NCBI RefSeq assembly: GCF_000282195.1
Contig: NZ_AKJT01000027.1
Span: 1-56,597 of the forward strand
Reading direction: 5' to 3'
Origin: Pseudomonas sp. GM18
GTDB lineage: Bacteria > Pseudomonadota > Gammaproteobacteria > Pseudomonadales > Pseudomonadaceae
Length of the DNA: 56,597 bases
Both the position numbers and the translations under genes were made by a program. The notes under the pieces were generated by a model that did not search any database, was not told the DNA's origin, and saw only the letters and a list, made by a program, of their open reading frames with translations. Of the stretch, positions 16,451 through 26,522 are shown one piece after another (the stretch's first letter is position 1; each line of letters opens with the position of its first letter).

Positions 16451-17287
16451 ATGGCCTATATGTCGTCCAAGCTCAGTGGTCAGTCGCCCGAAGTGTTTCA
16501 CTTGGAGACTAGCGACACCAGTGGCTACGCCGTGGATTGGCACGCCCACGATTGTCATATGCTGCTGTTACCACGCCAGGGAGGGCTATTTCTGTCGACC
16601 GAAAGCAGTCAGATAGCTCACGTTTCGCGCCGGTCGTTTTCCTTTGTGCCAGCAGACTTTGCACACGCAACCCACGCGGCTCCGGGACGGGAGAAACATA
16701 TGACCTTGTATGTCGAACCCTCTTACGTCAAGCGCCAAGGACAGATGGACGGTTACTGCGGTTTCGCCAAACAGGTAAATCGATCGGGGATCTGGCAAGG
16801 AACAGAGGCGCTGGAAAGTATCTTGCGCCTGTACGACCAACTGCAAGGCAGCGCATCTGCGGAGGCCTTTCAGCGCCAATTACCCCATCTCAATCATCTG
16901 CTCTTCGAGGAGTGCGCGCGGGTTATCGCTTGTCAGCAGACACTGCCGCAGCCGAGTGAACATCAGCAGCAGGCGACGCTGGTTCGCGACATACAGCGCT
17001 ACGTTCGGGAGAATCTGGAAACCGAGTTGAATATTGAGTCGATTGGGCATGAGTTTCACCTGTCACGGCGTCACCTTACTCGTATCTTCAAAGCCATTAC
17101 GGGCGAAACCCTGCTGGATTTCACCAACCGCACCCGAGTGGAGACGGCCGCCCGGCTTGTTTCATGCACTTCACTATCGATCCTCGAAGTCAGCCTCGCG
17201 GTAGGCCTGGACTCCCCCTCTTACCTTGCTCGACTGTTCAATCGCTACCTGGGTCTAACCCCAAGCGGGCTACGCAAACCCCGCTAA
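16451..17287 (+). CDS. AraC-family transcriptional regulator
   Basis: A 278-residue regulator divergent from the FAD oxidoreductase. An N-terminal cupin sensor (WHAHDCHMLLLPRQGGLFLS, then FVPADFAHATHAAPG) precedes a C-terminal AraC domain (LNIESIGHEFHLSRRHLTRI and LSILEVSLAVGLDSPSYLAR). It resembles the RhaS/cupin AraC group. Divergent placement suggests that it controls the oxidoreductase gene. The first codons are uncertain; a second ATG (MSSK) is three codons downstream. Confidence 0.85.
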   Translation: MAYMSSKLSGQSPEVFHLETSDTSGYAVDWHAHDCHMLLLPRQGGLFLSTESSQIAHVSRRSFSFVPADFAHATHAAPGREKHMTLYVEPSYVKRQGQMDGYCGFAKQVNRSGIWQGTEALESILRLYDQLQGSASAEAFQRQLPHLNHLLFEECARVIACQQTLPQPSEHQQQATLVRDIQRYVRENLETELNIESIGHEFHLSRRHLTRIFKAITGETLLDFTNRTRVETAARLVSCTSLSILEVSLAVGLDSPSYLARLFNRYLGLTPSGLRKPR

Positions 17288-17386
17288 CGATCTGGCCTAA
17301 ACGTGCGCATGTACGGCCCGATCAAGCGCTTTCGCCAAATTGATGCTGGCCACAATAGACCTCGTCTCCAACATTGAGAGGTCACA

Positions 17387-17878
17387 ATGAACGACGTGGA
17401 CGTTGTAGAAGTATTCAAGTCCAGCCAGGGAGGCGACAAACGGGCATCCATCGCAATCGGTGCCGCCGGGCTTGGCGCTGAGCAGATCATGACGATGGCA
17501 TGCGCCTATCTGCGACCCATAGCGACCAATAACGAGCCGGGCAGACTGAGTTATTGGCAGGAGCGAAAAGCAAAAGAAGTCATGATGGAAAACCTTGATT
17601 ACGGCATTCAGATTTCGGCCGTAGCCAAGGAGTGTTCCTTGTCACGAAGTCATTTCTCCCGGGCTTTCAAGAATGCTACGGGCCACTCCCCACGTGATTG
17701 GCTTCAGCTTGCAAGATTAACCCGAGCGAAAGAACTCCTCGAGCAAACTGATTTTTCTATTTCTCAAGTGGGCTTGGAGTGCGGGTTTGCTGATCAATCC
17801 CATTTCTCCAGAATGTTCTCCAGGAAATTCAGTACGACCCCAGGAAAGTGGCGAGCACAGAAAAAGTCCCAGCTGTAG
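17387..17878 (+). CDS. Short AraC-family DNA-binding protein
   Basis: A 163-residue protein that is essentially only the AraC double helix-turn-helix (about residues 62-160): IQISAVAKECSLSRSHFSRA and FSISQVGLECGFADQSHFSR. The first 60 residues match no sensor domain I know. Single-domain AraC proteins exist (MarA/SoxS type), but it could also be a truncated regulator. It is cotranscribable with the preceding AraC gene, which lies 99 bp upstream. Confidence 0.82.
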   Translation: MNDVDVVEVFKSSQGGDKRASIAIGAAGLGAEQIMTMACAYLRPIATNNEPGRLSYWQERKAKEVMMENLDYGIQISAVAKECSLSRSHFSRAFKNATGHSPRDWLQLARLTRAKELLEQTDFSISQVGLECGFADQSHFSRMFSRKFSTTPGKWRAQKKSQL

Positions 17879-17891
17879 GGGGCTGGAGAAT

Positions 17892-17943
17892 CCATCAAGG
17901 CCACCACACCCGTCCCGGACGGGCGTGGTGCTGCCATTGATGG
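17892..17943. terminator. Long imperfect hairpin between convergent genes
   Basis: CCATCAAGG-CACCAC-CCCGTCC at the left pairs with GGACGGG-GTGGTG-CCATTGATGG at the right across a three-base centre, giving a stem of over 20 bp with three mismatches. It sits between the stops of the short AraC gene and the phytanoyl-dioxygenase gene. There is no T tract, so a bidirectional terminator or mRNA-stabilising hairpin is possible. Confidence 0.5.
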
Positions 17944-17971
17944 CAGGCACTCCTTGTTTGTTTCCGGTCCG

Positions 17972-18658
17972 CTATTTTGGATGGCTTGAGCAGGCAAAAT
18001 CCGAAGGATCGAACCGATCGGTCGTGTCCATCCGAATACTTCGCAGGTTCACTGTTTCCAGGTGTGACGCGTACAAAGGCTCCGAAAAATAGCTAATCAG
18101 GATGGAGCGACGGCGTACGCCGATTGAGTTCAGACTGCCCGCATGCACTAAATCGGCATCAAACACCAGGATGTCACCCGCGGAGCCTGAAAGCTGCACG
18201 GACCGGGACTCGTCATTGAAGTCGAATGGCGGCGCTTCCTGGTCAGGGCGATGGCTGCCGGGGACGATACGTGTCGCGCCGTTCTCGGGGCCATAATCGT
18301 CGAAATAAGCAATGGCGTTCACAATGTCGCCTGGCCGTTGGGCCGACAAGTCGCGGTGCAGCTGCTGATGACCGCCTCCGGCAAGAGGTTCGCGGCCCTC
18401 CACCTGCGAGAGGAAGAACCGTTCTCCAATCAACTCACCAACCACTGCCAGCAGCTCCGGCAGACGACACACCGCCTGAATCTTCGAATCAGAATCCAGC
18501 AGCGAATGGCGCCAATCCATGCCGCGCGGCACTGGCCATTGGTCCGCCGGCGTCACGCCCGTATCGAACACGGCACGAAGGTCGCCCAGCCACTCGGCCG
18601 GGATCGCTCGACGGAGCAGCGCAAAGCCATCTCGATGGAGTTGCTCGCGGTTAGTCAT
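17972..18658 (-). CDS. Phytanoyl-CoA dioxygenase (PhyH) family protein
   Basis: A 228-residue Fe(II)/2-oxoglutarate oxygenase. The metal triad is visible as HRD in QQLHRDLSAQ and the distal His in DADLVHAGSLNS; Arg in GVRRRSILISY would bind 2-oxoglutarate. PhyH members hydroxylate diverse small molecules and the substrate is not predictable here. It starts 16 bp after the LysR gene stop, so the two form an operon in which the regulator is first. Confidence 0.87.
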   Translation of the reverse strand: MTNREQLHRDGFALLRRAIPAEWLGDLRAVFDTGVTPADQWPVPRGMDWRHSLLDSDSKIQAVCRLPELLAVVGELIGERFFLSQVEGREPLAGGGHQQLHRDLSAQRPGDIVNAIAYFDDYGPENGATRIVPGSHRPDQEAPPFDFNDESRSVQLSGSAGDILVFDADLVHAGSLNSIGVRRRSILISYFSEPLYASHLETVNLRSIRMDTTDRFDPSDFACSSHPK

Positions 18659-18674
18659 AGATTCCTCGGTTCGT

Positions 18675-19559
18675 TCAGATCTGTTCCAGCAACCAGGTAC
18701 GGAACGCGATGAGCGATGGCAGCATTTCGTTGCGCGGCGGGTAGGTCAGGTAGTAGCTACGCTGGCTGGCGAACGGCTGATCGAGGCTGATCAGCTCTGC
18801 GTTGGCCAACTCGTCGGCCACTAGAATGCGTGGCACCAAACCGATGCCGATGCCGGCCCTGACGGCCTGGATCAAGTGTGAGGTGAGTTCGAAACTCGGC
18901 CCCAGCCGCATCATTCGATGGGGCAGGCCGTGGTGGCTGAACCACTCGCCCCAGACATTGGCGTTGCTTGCGACGTTGAGCAGTGTCTGTCCGCCAATGC
19001 GTTCCGGCGTCCAGGCGTCATGGAGCTCGGCCGCTTCTGGAGAAATGATCACCATCAGTTCTTCTGTGTGCAGGCGATGGCTGATCAGGCCCGGCAAATC
19101 GGCATTGCCGACGACGATCGCGGCATCGATACCGCTGGTTTCGAAGTCGATGGCGTCGATCCGGGAATTGATGTGCACCAGCATGCCGGGATGGGTTTTG
19201 TAGAAGTCATGAAGGCGCGGCAATAACCACTTCGAGCCAAAGGTCGGCAAGGTGGCCAGGCGCAAGGTGCCGCTGCCGGATTGATAAGCCATGGCTTGCA
19301 ACGTGGCGCTGCGGATGCGTCCGAGCGCTTCGCTCATTTCCCGCTGGTAGAGACGACCGACATCGGTCAGCTGCACTTGCCGGCCTTCACGGCGAAACAG
19401 CGTCAGGCCCAGTTGCTGTTCCAGCGCCTGGACTTGCCGGCTCACGGCGCTTTGGGTCAGAGACAGTTCCATCGCGGCGCGAGTGTAGCTTTCATGGCGG
19501 GCGGCGGCCTCAAAGGCCAGCAGCAACGACATCGAGGGCGTGAGGTGACGGTAATTCAT
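18675..19559 (-). CDS. LysR-family transcriptional regulator, GcvA-like
   Basis: A 294-residue regulator. The winged helix-turn-helix is at residues 8-65 (FEAAARHESYTRAAMELSLT, then QSAVSRQVQALEQQLGLTLF) and a periplasmic-binding-like effector domain follows, with LATLPTFGSKWLLPRLHDF, a segment typical of the GcvA group. It is divergent from the ydiJ-type gene and immediately upstream of phyH on the same strand. It could regulate either or both. Confidence 0.87.
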   Translation of the reverse strand: MNYRHLTPSMSLLLAFEAAARHESYTRAAMELSLTQSAVSRQVQALEQQLGLTLFRREGRQVQLTDVGRLYQREMSEALGRIRSATLQAMAYQSGSGTLRLATLPTFGSKWLLPRLHDFYKTHPGMLVHINSRIDAIDFETSGIDAAIVVGNADLPGLISHRLHTEELMVIISPEAAELHDAWTPERIGGQTLLNVASNANVWGEWFSHHGLPHRMMRLGPSFELTSHLIQAVRAGIGIGLVPRILVADELANAELISLDQPFASQRSYYLTYPPRNEMLPSLIAFRTWLLEQI

Positions 19560-19718
19560 TCGTAAAAGTCATCGATAGCGGCAGGATTATCCGTTTGTCC
19601 GGCGCCAGAGCCTGCAGGATCATTGGCGCAGCCGACGACCTGAGGCTGCCCCATTAATGCTCAGGCGACAAGTGTTTTGATTTTTCCCATGATTAGACCG
19701 ACAAGAGAACAGCCTGCG

Positions 19719-22700
19719 ATGATCGCTCAGTTGCCCACCGTTGCACTCGCGGCACACTACCCGGAATTTCTTCAGGCCCTGCGCGCCAGTGGCTTTCGTG
19801 GTCAGCTCAGCGCCGACTACGCCACCCGCACCGTGCTGGCGACCGACAACTCGATTTACCAGCGCCTGCCGCAAGCGGCGGTGTTCCCCATGGACGCGGA
19901 CGACATCGCACGCATCGCGACCTTGATGGCCGAACCGCGCTTTCGCCAGATCAAACTGACCCCGCGGGGCGGCGGCACCGGCACCAACGGCCAGTCATTG
20001 ACCGATGGCATCGTGGTCGACTTGTCGCGGCACATGAACACCATCCTCGAAATCAACGTCGCCGAGCGTTGGGTGCGGGTGCAGGCGGGCGTGGTCAAGG
20101 ACCAGCTGAATGCCGCGCTCAAACCCCATGGGCTGTTCTTCGCCCCGGAGCTGTCGACGTCCAACCGCGCCACCGTCGGCGGCATGATCAACACCGACGC
20201 CAGCGGCCAGGGGAGCTGCACCTATGGCAAGACCCGCGATCACGTGCTGGAACTGCACAGTGTGCTGCTCGGTGGCGAGCGCCTGCACAGCCGGCCTCTG
20301 TCCGACGCGGAGCTGGACGTGGCATGCACGCAACCCGGCCGCATCGGCGAGGTGTACCGGACGGCGCGGCACATTCAGGAAACCCAGGCCGACCTGATCG
20401 AGTCGGTGTTCCCCAAACTCAACCGCTGCCTGACCGGTTACGACCTGGCGCACCTGCGCGACGAGCACGGGCGTTTCAACCTCAACAGTGTGCTGTGCGG
20501 GGCGGAAGGTTCGTTGGGCTACATCGTCGAAGCCAAGCTCAACGTGCTGCCGATTCCCAAGTATTCGGTGTTGGTGAACGTGCGCTACAGCAGCTTCATG
20601 GATGCGTTGCGCGACGCTAATGCGTTATTGGCGCACAAGCCGTTGTCCATCGAAACCGTGGACTCCAAAGTGTTGATGCTGGCGATGAAAGACATCGTGT
20701 GGCACAGCGTCGCCGAGTACTTCCCGACGGACGCTGAGCGCGCGACGCTGGGCATCAACCTGGTGGAGTTCAGTGGGGAAGATCTGGCGGACGTGAATGC
20801 TCGCGTGGCGTCGTTCGTGGAGCATCTGCAGGCCGACACGACGATCGAGCGACTGGGCCACACCCTGGCCGAAGGGGCCGAAGCCGTGACCCGCGTATAC
20901 ACCATGCGCAAACGCTCGGTCGGGCTGCTGGGCAACGTCGACGGCGAGGTTCGCCCGCAGCCTTTCGTTGAAGACACCGCCGTGCCGCCGGAGAAACTGG
21001 CTGACTACATCGCTGAGTTCCGCGCCTTGCTGGATAGCCATGGCCTGGCCTATGGCATGTTCGGTCACGTCGATGCAGGTGTGTTGCATGTACGTCCGGC
21101 GCTGGATATGAAAGATCCGGCCCAGGCCGCTCTGATCAAGCCGATTTCCGATGCCGTGGCCGAGCTGACCCAGCGTTATGGTGGGCTGCTGTGGGGCGAG
21201 CATGGCAAAGGTTTGCGTTCGGAATATGTCCCTGGGTTTTTTGGCGAGCTGTACCCGGCGCTGCAATCGCTCAAGGGCGCGTTCGACCCGCACAATCAGC
21301 TCAATCCCGGCAAAATCTGCACCCCGCCGGATGCCGCCCAAGGCTTGCTCAAGGTCAACGAAGTCACGCTGCGCGGTGATCTGGATCGGCAAATCGACGA
21401 GCGCGTCTGGCAAAGCTTTGGCTCCGCCGTGCACTGCAACGGTAACGGCGCCTGCTACAACTACGATCCCAACGATGCGATGTGCCCGTCGTGGAAAGCC
21501 ACCCGTGAACGCCAGCATTCGCCAAAGGGCAGGGCCTCATTGATCCGCGAGTGGTTGCGTCTGCAAGGCGCGGCCAATATCGATGTACTGCAAGCGGCCC
21601 GAGGCAAGTTGTCGTGGCTGAGCGGGTTGCCAACGCGGTTGCGCAATAACCTGGCGCGCTCGCGCGGCGAGGCGGATTTCTCCCATGAAGTCTACGATGC
21701 GATGGCGGGGTGTCTGGCCTGTAAATCCTGTGCGGGACAATGCCCGGTCAAGGTCAACGTGCCGGAATTCCGTTCGCGATTTCTAGAGCTGTACCACGGT
21801 CGTTATCAACGCCCGCTGCGCGACTATCTGATCGGCTCGCTGGAGTTCACCCTGCCTTACATGGCCTACGCGCCAGGTTTGTACAACGCGGTGATGAGTT
21901 CGAAATGGGTGAGTCGTCTGCTTGAGCGACAGGTCGGCATGCTCGACAGTCCGTTGATCAATCGCCATAACTTGCAAGCCACGCTGACTCGCTGCAAGGT
22001 CGCTGTCGCCAGTGTGCCAGCCTTGCGCGAGCTCACTGTCGCGCAACGTGAGCGCAGCGTGGTGTTGGTGCAGGACGCCTTCACCCGGTACTTCGAAACC
22101 CCGTTGCTGGCGAGCTTTATCCAGTTGGCGCATCAGCTGGGCTATCGGGTGTTTCTGGCGCCCTATAGCGCCAACGGCAAGCCTTTGCATGTACAGGGTT
22201 TCCTCGGTGCCTTCGCCAAGGCAGCGATCCGCAACGCCCATCAGCTCAAGGCGCTCGCCGACTGTGGAGTGCCGCTGGTGGGCCTGGACCCGGCGATGAC
22301 GCTGGTCTACCGCCAGGAATATCAGAAAGTACCGGGGCTCAACGATTGCCCAAAGGTCCTGCTACCCCAGGAATGGCTCTGCGATGCGTTGCCGGAAAAT
22401 CCGCATCCCGCGACTGATACATTCCGTTTGTTGGCGCACTGCACCGAGAAAACCAATGTCCCGGCCAGCACTTCGCAATGGGAAACCGTTTTTGCCCGGC
22501 TCGGGCTCAAGCTGACGACTGAGGCGACCGGCTGCTGCGGCATGTCCGGAACCTACGGTCATGAGGCCCGAAACCAGGACACCTCGCGGACCATTTTCGA
22601 GCAGTCGTGGGCCGGCAAGCTGGACAAAAAGGGTGAGGCGCTGGCGACGGGATACTCCTGTCGCAGTCAGGTGAAGCGCTTTGCCAACATGCAATTGCGC

Positions 22701-22748
22701 CATCCACTGGAGGTTGTGTTGGAGCGCATTATTCAGCAAGTTCGCTGA
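19719..22748 (+). CDS. ydiJ: D-2-hydroxyglutarate dehydrogenase-type FAD/Fe-S oxidoreductase (YdiJ family)
   Basis: A 1009-residue two-part enzyme. The N-terminal FAD_binding_4 and FAD-oxidase C domains (about 40-530) contain TPRGGGTGTNGQSLTDGIVV and APELSTSNRATVGGMINTDA, nearly word for word the YdiJ signature. The C-terminal part has a ferredoxin motif CLACKSCAGQCP near 666 and a CCG-type heterodisulfide-reductase motif ATGCCGMSGTYGHE near 937. E. coli YdiJ oxidises D-2-hydroxyglutarate; that activity is inferred here. ATG 19719 gives family length; the frame is open to a TTG at 19677. Confidence 0.9.
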   Translation: MIAQLPTVALAAHYPEFLQALRASGFRGQLSADYATRTVLATDNSIYQRLPQAAVFPMDADDIARIATLMAEPRFRQIKLTPRGGGTGTNGQSLTDGIVVDLSRHMNTILEINVAERWVRVQAGVVKDQLNAALKPHGLFFAPELSTSNRATVGGMINTDASGQGSCTYGKTRDHVLELHSVLLGGERLHSRPLSDAELDVACTQPGRIGEVYRTARHIQETQADLIESVFPKLNRCLTGYDLAHLRDEHGRFNLNSVLCGAEGSLGYIVEAKLNVLPIPKYSVLVNVRYSSFMDALRDANALLAHKPLSIETVDSKVLMLAMKDIVWHSVAEYFPTDAERATLGINLVEFSGEDLADVNARVASFVEHLQADTTIERLGHTLAEGAEAVTRVYTMRKRSVGLLGNVDGEVRPQPFVEDTAVPPEKLADYIAEFRALLDSHGLAYGMFGHVDAGVLHVRPALDMKDPAQAALIKPISDAVAELTQRYGGLLWGEHGKGLRSEYVPGFFGELYPALQSLKGAFDPHNQLNPGKICTPPDAAQGLLKVNEVTLRGDLDRQIDERVWQSFGSAVHCNGNGACYNYDPNDAMCPSWKATRERQHSPKGRASLIREWLRLQGAANIDVLQAARGKLSWLSGLPTRLRNNLARSRGEADFSHEVYDAMAGCLACKSCAGQCPVKVNVPEFRSRFLELYHGRYQRPLRDYLIGSLEFTLPYMAYAPGLYNAVMSSKWVSRLLERQVGMLDSPLINRHNLQATLTRCKVAVASVPALRELTVAQRERSVVLVQDAFTRYFETPLLASFIQLAHQLGYRVFLAPYSANGKPLHVQGFLGAFAKAAIRNAHQLKALADCGVPLVGLDPAMTLVYRQEYQKVPGLNDCPKVLLPQEWLCDALPENPHPATDTFRLLAHCTEKTNVPASTSQWETVFARLGLKLTTEATGCCGMSGTYGHEARNQDTSRTIFEQSWAGKLDKKGEALATGYSCRSQVKRFANMQLRHPLEVVLERIIQQVR

Positions 22749-22805
22749 TGCAAACGCTGCGGCTTATTGCACGCAGCATCAGTTCCCTGGCGCGTTACGG
22801 CAGGC

Positions 22806-22834
22806 AAAAAAATGGCCCGCATGCGGGCGGGCCA
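22806..22834 (-). terminator. Minus-strand intrinsic terminator
   Basis: On the minus strand, TGGCCCGCCCGCATGCGGGCCA folds as a GC hairpin followed by seven T residues (the A run at 22806-22812). It is the second of two consecutive minus-strand terminators beyond the 23029-23277 gene. Confidence 0.7.
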
Positions 22835-22911
22835 GGGGATTTATTCAAAGGAGCAAGTGAACTGTAGGAGGTGGCTTGTGAAGGCGGTGTGAAATGGCCG
22901 AAGGCACGAAT

Positions 22912-22937
22912 AAAAAATCCCGGCAAACTGGGCCGGG
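22912..22937 (-). terminator. Minus-strand intrinsic terminator
   Basis: CCCGGC and GCCGGG pair on the minus strand and are followed by a run of T (A run 22912-22917 on the plus strand). This terminates the small gene at 23029-23277. No gene was found in 22749-23028, which holds only these two hairpins. Confidence 0.7.
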
Positions 22938-23028
22938 TTGGGATGTAGCGTGAGTCTGGCAGGCAGGCATAGCCACGGTGACGAAAATGTCACCGCTCAG
23001 GTGTCCTGAATTGGACTCTGTCCCAGGC

Positions 23029-23277
23029 TCAAATAGCGCGGTCGGCTGATTTGAACCGAGGCAGTGGCGGCTCGACATGTTTGAGTGCAGACAGCGCGCT
23101 GCGAATCTGCGGCGTGTCCTTCTCGATGTCGTTCAGGCGGTCACGAATCCTGAGGGCTGTCGGATGCCCCCCTTGATGATCGACCCAGTCGGCGATCTCC
23201 TTGCACGCAGCGGCAAGACGCGCCTGACGGGAATCAAGCAGGGTGAGCAAGGTAGCGATAGACTCTTTCTCTGACAT
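23029..23277 (-). CDS. Small conserved-looking hypothetical protein (82 aa)
   Basis: The product begins MSEKESIATLLTLLDSRQAR and is mostly predicted helix, charged, with ACKEIADWVDHQGGH in the middle and a proline-rich end (PPLPRFKSADRAI). No domain is recognised. It is credible as a gene because GGAGGTGATT, a near-perfect Shine-Dalgarno, precedes ATG 23277 and two intrinsic terminators follow it. It may be a soluble cytoplasmic helical protein; function unknown. Confidence 0.75.
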   Translation of the reverse strand: MSEKESIATLLTLLDSRQARLAAACKEIADWVDHQGGHPTALRIRDRLNDIEKDTPQIRSALSALKHVEPPLPRFKSADRAI

Positions 23278-23315
23278 GACAATCACCTCCGTTCAAAGAA
23301 ATCGGCTAAAGGGCA

Positions 23316-23340
23316 ACAAAAAGCCCGCGGGGAGCGAGCT
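23316..23340 (-). terminator. Minus-strand intrinsic terminator after the 23409 gene
   Basis: AGCTCGC-TCCC-CGCGGGCT on the minus strand forms a GC stem with one wobble and is followed by five T residues. Confidence 0.65.
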
Positions 23341-23408
23341 TTCTGCCGATGGGTCGCTGGTCCTTCAGCTCCTTCAAGTATAGACCCGGAAAATGAAAGG
23401 GGCCGGCT

Positions 23409-23633
23409 TCAAGCCAACCCGTGCGACACCGGCGAACTGGCCGCGTTAAGCCTGCGGCATTCGCGCCTGGCGTCCTCTTCAAGATCGAAGCCGTCACCGA
23501 TGAAGCCGCGAGTGCGGGTATCGACGATGCGATACCAGACGGCGGCGGCGGGTGGTGGGTGACCGACTTCTCCGGCCCGGCGGCCATGAACGATGATCTT
23601 GTTGCAGCGTTTCACAACGAAAATGTCTTCCAT
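23409..23633 (-). CDS. Small hypothetical protein (74 aa)
   Basis: The product begins MEDIFVVKRCNKIIVHGRRA and contains VWYRIVDTRTRGFIGDGFDL. It is basic, beta-rich and has no membrane segment. I recognise no named family, though the composition is that of a real small pseudomonad protein rather than a shadow. The start is uncertain: ATG at 23633 is used here; an in-frame ATG at 23669 would add 12 residues. A terminator follows at 23316-23340. Confidence 0.65.
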   Translation of the reverse strand: MEDIFVVKRCNKIIVHGRRAGEVGHPPPAAAVWYRIVDTRTRGFIGDGFDLEEDARRECRRLNAASSPVSHGLA

Positions 23634-23750
23634 GGCGTCACCGAAGCTATTCGTGTTCAGATCAAGCATAGAAGCCCGTTGCGATCATGCAAAAAACTGG
23701 TGGGTCGTTCGTCGGTTCAGCGCCCCTTTGAATACGTCTCGGCGACGGAT

Positions 23751-24830
23751 TCAGGCCAGCACCGCCACCGCTTTGATCTGCGCCCAGAGTTGCTGGCCGG
23801 GGTGCACGCCCAGTTGATCCCGGGAGTAGCGGGTGATTCGCGCCAGCAGCGGTGTGCCGGCGGCATTCAGGCGGATCAGTACGTGAGCGGCATTGTCGGC
23901 GCCGATCTCACTGATCACCGTGACCGGCAGGCGATTGAGGATGCTGCTTTGCTCGGCGCCTTGCAGGCTCAGGCTGACATCCCGCGCCTGGACCTTGCAG
24001 CGCAGTGCCTGGCCCTTGGTCATCGGCGAATGGGCGACCCGAATGCTCAAGTCGGTGTCGGGCAGTTGCAAGGTCAACAGCTGGTAGTCGGCGTCATAGG
24101 CGCTGACGTGCCCTTCGATCACCACGCCGGCGTCGTCGCCCAGTGCCAGCGGCAGATCGAGCCGGGCCAGGGTTTCGCCGATGGCGCCGCTGGCCAATGC
24201 CTTGCCGTCACTGAGCAGGACGAGGTGGTCGGCGAGCCGCGCGACTTCATCCTGGGAATGGCTGACGTACAGCACCGGGATGTCCAGTTCATCGTGCAAT
24301 CGTTGCAGGTACGGCAGGATTTCGTTTTTACGCTGGGTATCGAGCGCCGCCAGTGGCTCGTCCATCAGCAATAGTTTGGGGCTGGTGAGCAGGGCACGGG
24401 CGATGCCGATCCGCTGGCGCTCGCCGCCGGAAAGATTCTGCGGATTGCGGTCGAGTAAATGGCCAATCCCCAGCAGTTCGGTGGCATGCGCCATGTCGAC
24501 CCGGCGCTGCTGGCGAGGGATGCGCTTGAGGCCGAACTCAAGGTTGGCCTGTACCGACAGATGGGGGAACAGGCTGGCTTCCTGGAAAACATAACCCAGG
24601 GCGCGTTTATGCGGCGGGACGAAAATCCGCTTGTCGCTGTCCTGCCAGACTTCATCGTTGACCTGGATAAAACCCTGCTCGGCCTGCTCCAGGCCGGCGA
24701 TGCAGCGCAGACAGGTGGTTTTGCCCGAACCGGAATGACCATAGAGCGCAGTCACTCCACGGCCGGGCAATTGCAGGTCGACATCCAGGGTGAATCCCGA
24801 ATAGCTCAGTTTCAAGCGCGTTTGAATCAT
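23751..24830 (-). CDS. modC: Molybdate ABC transporter ATP-binding protein
   Basis: A 359-residue ATPase energising molybdate import. It has the Walker A motif GHSGSGKTT, signature [15 protein letters not shown], Walker [14 protein letters not shown] and the switch His in YVSHSQDE. The C-terminal ~130 residues form the Mop/TOBE domain ([16 protein letters not shown]), the ModC hallmark. It is the last gene of modABC, three bases after modB. Molybdenum cofactor supply connects to nitrate and other Mo enzymes. Confidence 0.95.
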   Translation of the reverse strand: MIQTRLKLSYSGFTLDVDLQLPGRGVTALYGHSGSGKTTCLRCIAGLEQAEQGFIQVNDEVWQDSDKRIFVPPHKRALGYVFQEASLFPHLSVQANLEFGLKRIPRQQRRVDMAHATELLGIGHLLDRNPQNLSGGERQRIGIARALLTSPKLLLMDEPLAALDTQRKNEILPYLQRLHDELDIPVLYVSHSQDEVARLADHLVLLSDGKALASGAIGETLARLDLPLALGDDAGVVIEGHVSAYDADYQLLTLQLPDTDLSIRVAHSPMTKGQALRCKVQARDVSLSLQGAEQSSILNRLPVTVISEIGADNAAHVLIRLNAAGTPLLARITRYSRDQLGVHPGQQLWAQIKAVAVLA

Positions 24831-24833
24831 CGA

Positions 24834-25514
24834 TCAGCTCCATGCCGCTTTGGTTTTACGGCTGGAGTAGAGCGCCAGCAACACTGCAAAGGAGAACACC
24901 AGCATCGCCCCGGCCAGCCAATGGGCCTGGGCGTATTCCATGGCTTCGACGTGATCGTAGATCTGCACTGAAACCACGCGGGTTTTGTCGGGAATGTTAC
25001 CGCCGATCATCAGCACCACACCGAACTCGCCGACGGTGTGGGCGAAACCGAGAATGGCCGCGGTGATGAAACCGGGGCGGGCCAGCGGGACAATCACGCT
25101 GAAGAACGTGTCCCAGGGATTGGCGCGCAAGGTGGCGGCCACTTCCAGTGGGCGAGTGCCGATGGCGGAAAATGCATTTTGCAGCGGCTGGACCACGAAC
25201 GGCATCGAGTACAGCACCGAGCCGATCACCAGCCCCGCAAAACTGAAGGTGAGGGTGCCGAGCCCCAACGATTGGGTGAGGTGGCCGATCCACCCGTTCG
25301 GGCCGAGCGCCAACAGCAAATAAAAGCCAATCACCGTGGGTGGCAGCACCAGGGGCAGGGCGACGATCGCCCCGACCGGGCCACGCAACCAGGATTGGGT
25401 GCGCGACAGCCATAACGCAATCGGAGTGCCAATAATCAGCAGGATGGCCGTGGTCAGGGACGCCAGTTTCAGGGTCAGCCAGATCGCGGAGTAATCGGCA
25501 CTCGATAGCGTCAT
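24834..25514 (-). CDS. modB: Molybdate ABC transporter permease
   Basis: A 226-residue inner-membrane permease with five to six hydrophobic segments. The conserved cytoplasmic EAA loop ([20 protein letters not shown]) contacts ModC. It starts immediately after the modA stop (TAAATG junction), so it is translationally coupled. Segments such as [19 protein letters not shown] are characteristic of ModB. Confidence 0.95.
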   Translation of the reverse strand: MTLSSADYSAIWLTLKLASLTTAILLIIGTPIALWLSRTQSWLRGPVGAIVALPLVLPPTVIGFYLLLALGPNGWIGHLTQSLGLGTLTFSFAGLVIGSVLYSMPFVVQPLQNAFSAIGTRPLEVAATLRANPWDTFFSVIVPLARPGFITAAILGFAHTVGEFGVVLMIGGNIPDKTRVVSVQIYDHVEAMEYAQAHWLAGAMLVFSFAVLLALYSSRKTKAAWS

Positions 25515-26325
<811 letters not shown>

Positions 26326-26380
26326 AAATGCCTGTAAACGGAACTTGCTGGATGCGCTCGTTGGAATTCACGCGCGCCCC

Positions 26381-26511
26381 GTAGCAGCTGGCGCAGCCTG
26401 CGTTCGGCTGCGAAGCAGTCGTAAATTCAGCTTCCACGATTGATCTGGAAGACCAAGGTGTCTGGTTTCACGACTGCTTCGCAGCCGAACGCAGGCTGCG
26501 CCAGCTGCTAC
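26381..26511. repeat. Complete REPIN (same family as 1-85)
   Basis: GTAGCAGCTGGCGCAGCCTG at the left end is reverse-complementary to AGGCTGCGCCAGCTGCTAC at the right end. The inner parts (GCGAAGCAGTCGTAAA / TTCACGACTGCTTCGC) also pair. It lies between modA and the nitronate monooxygenase gene, beginning just past the ModE box. Confidence 0.85.
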
Positions 26512-26522
26512 GGGCCCCCGTC

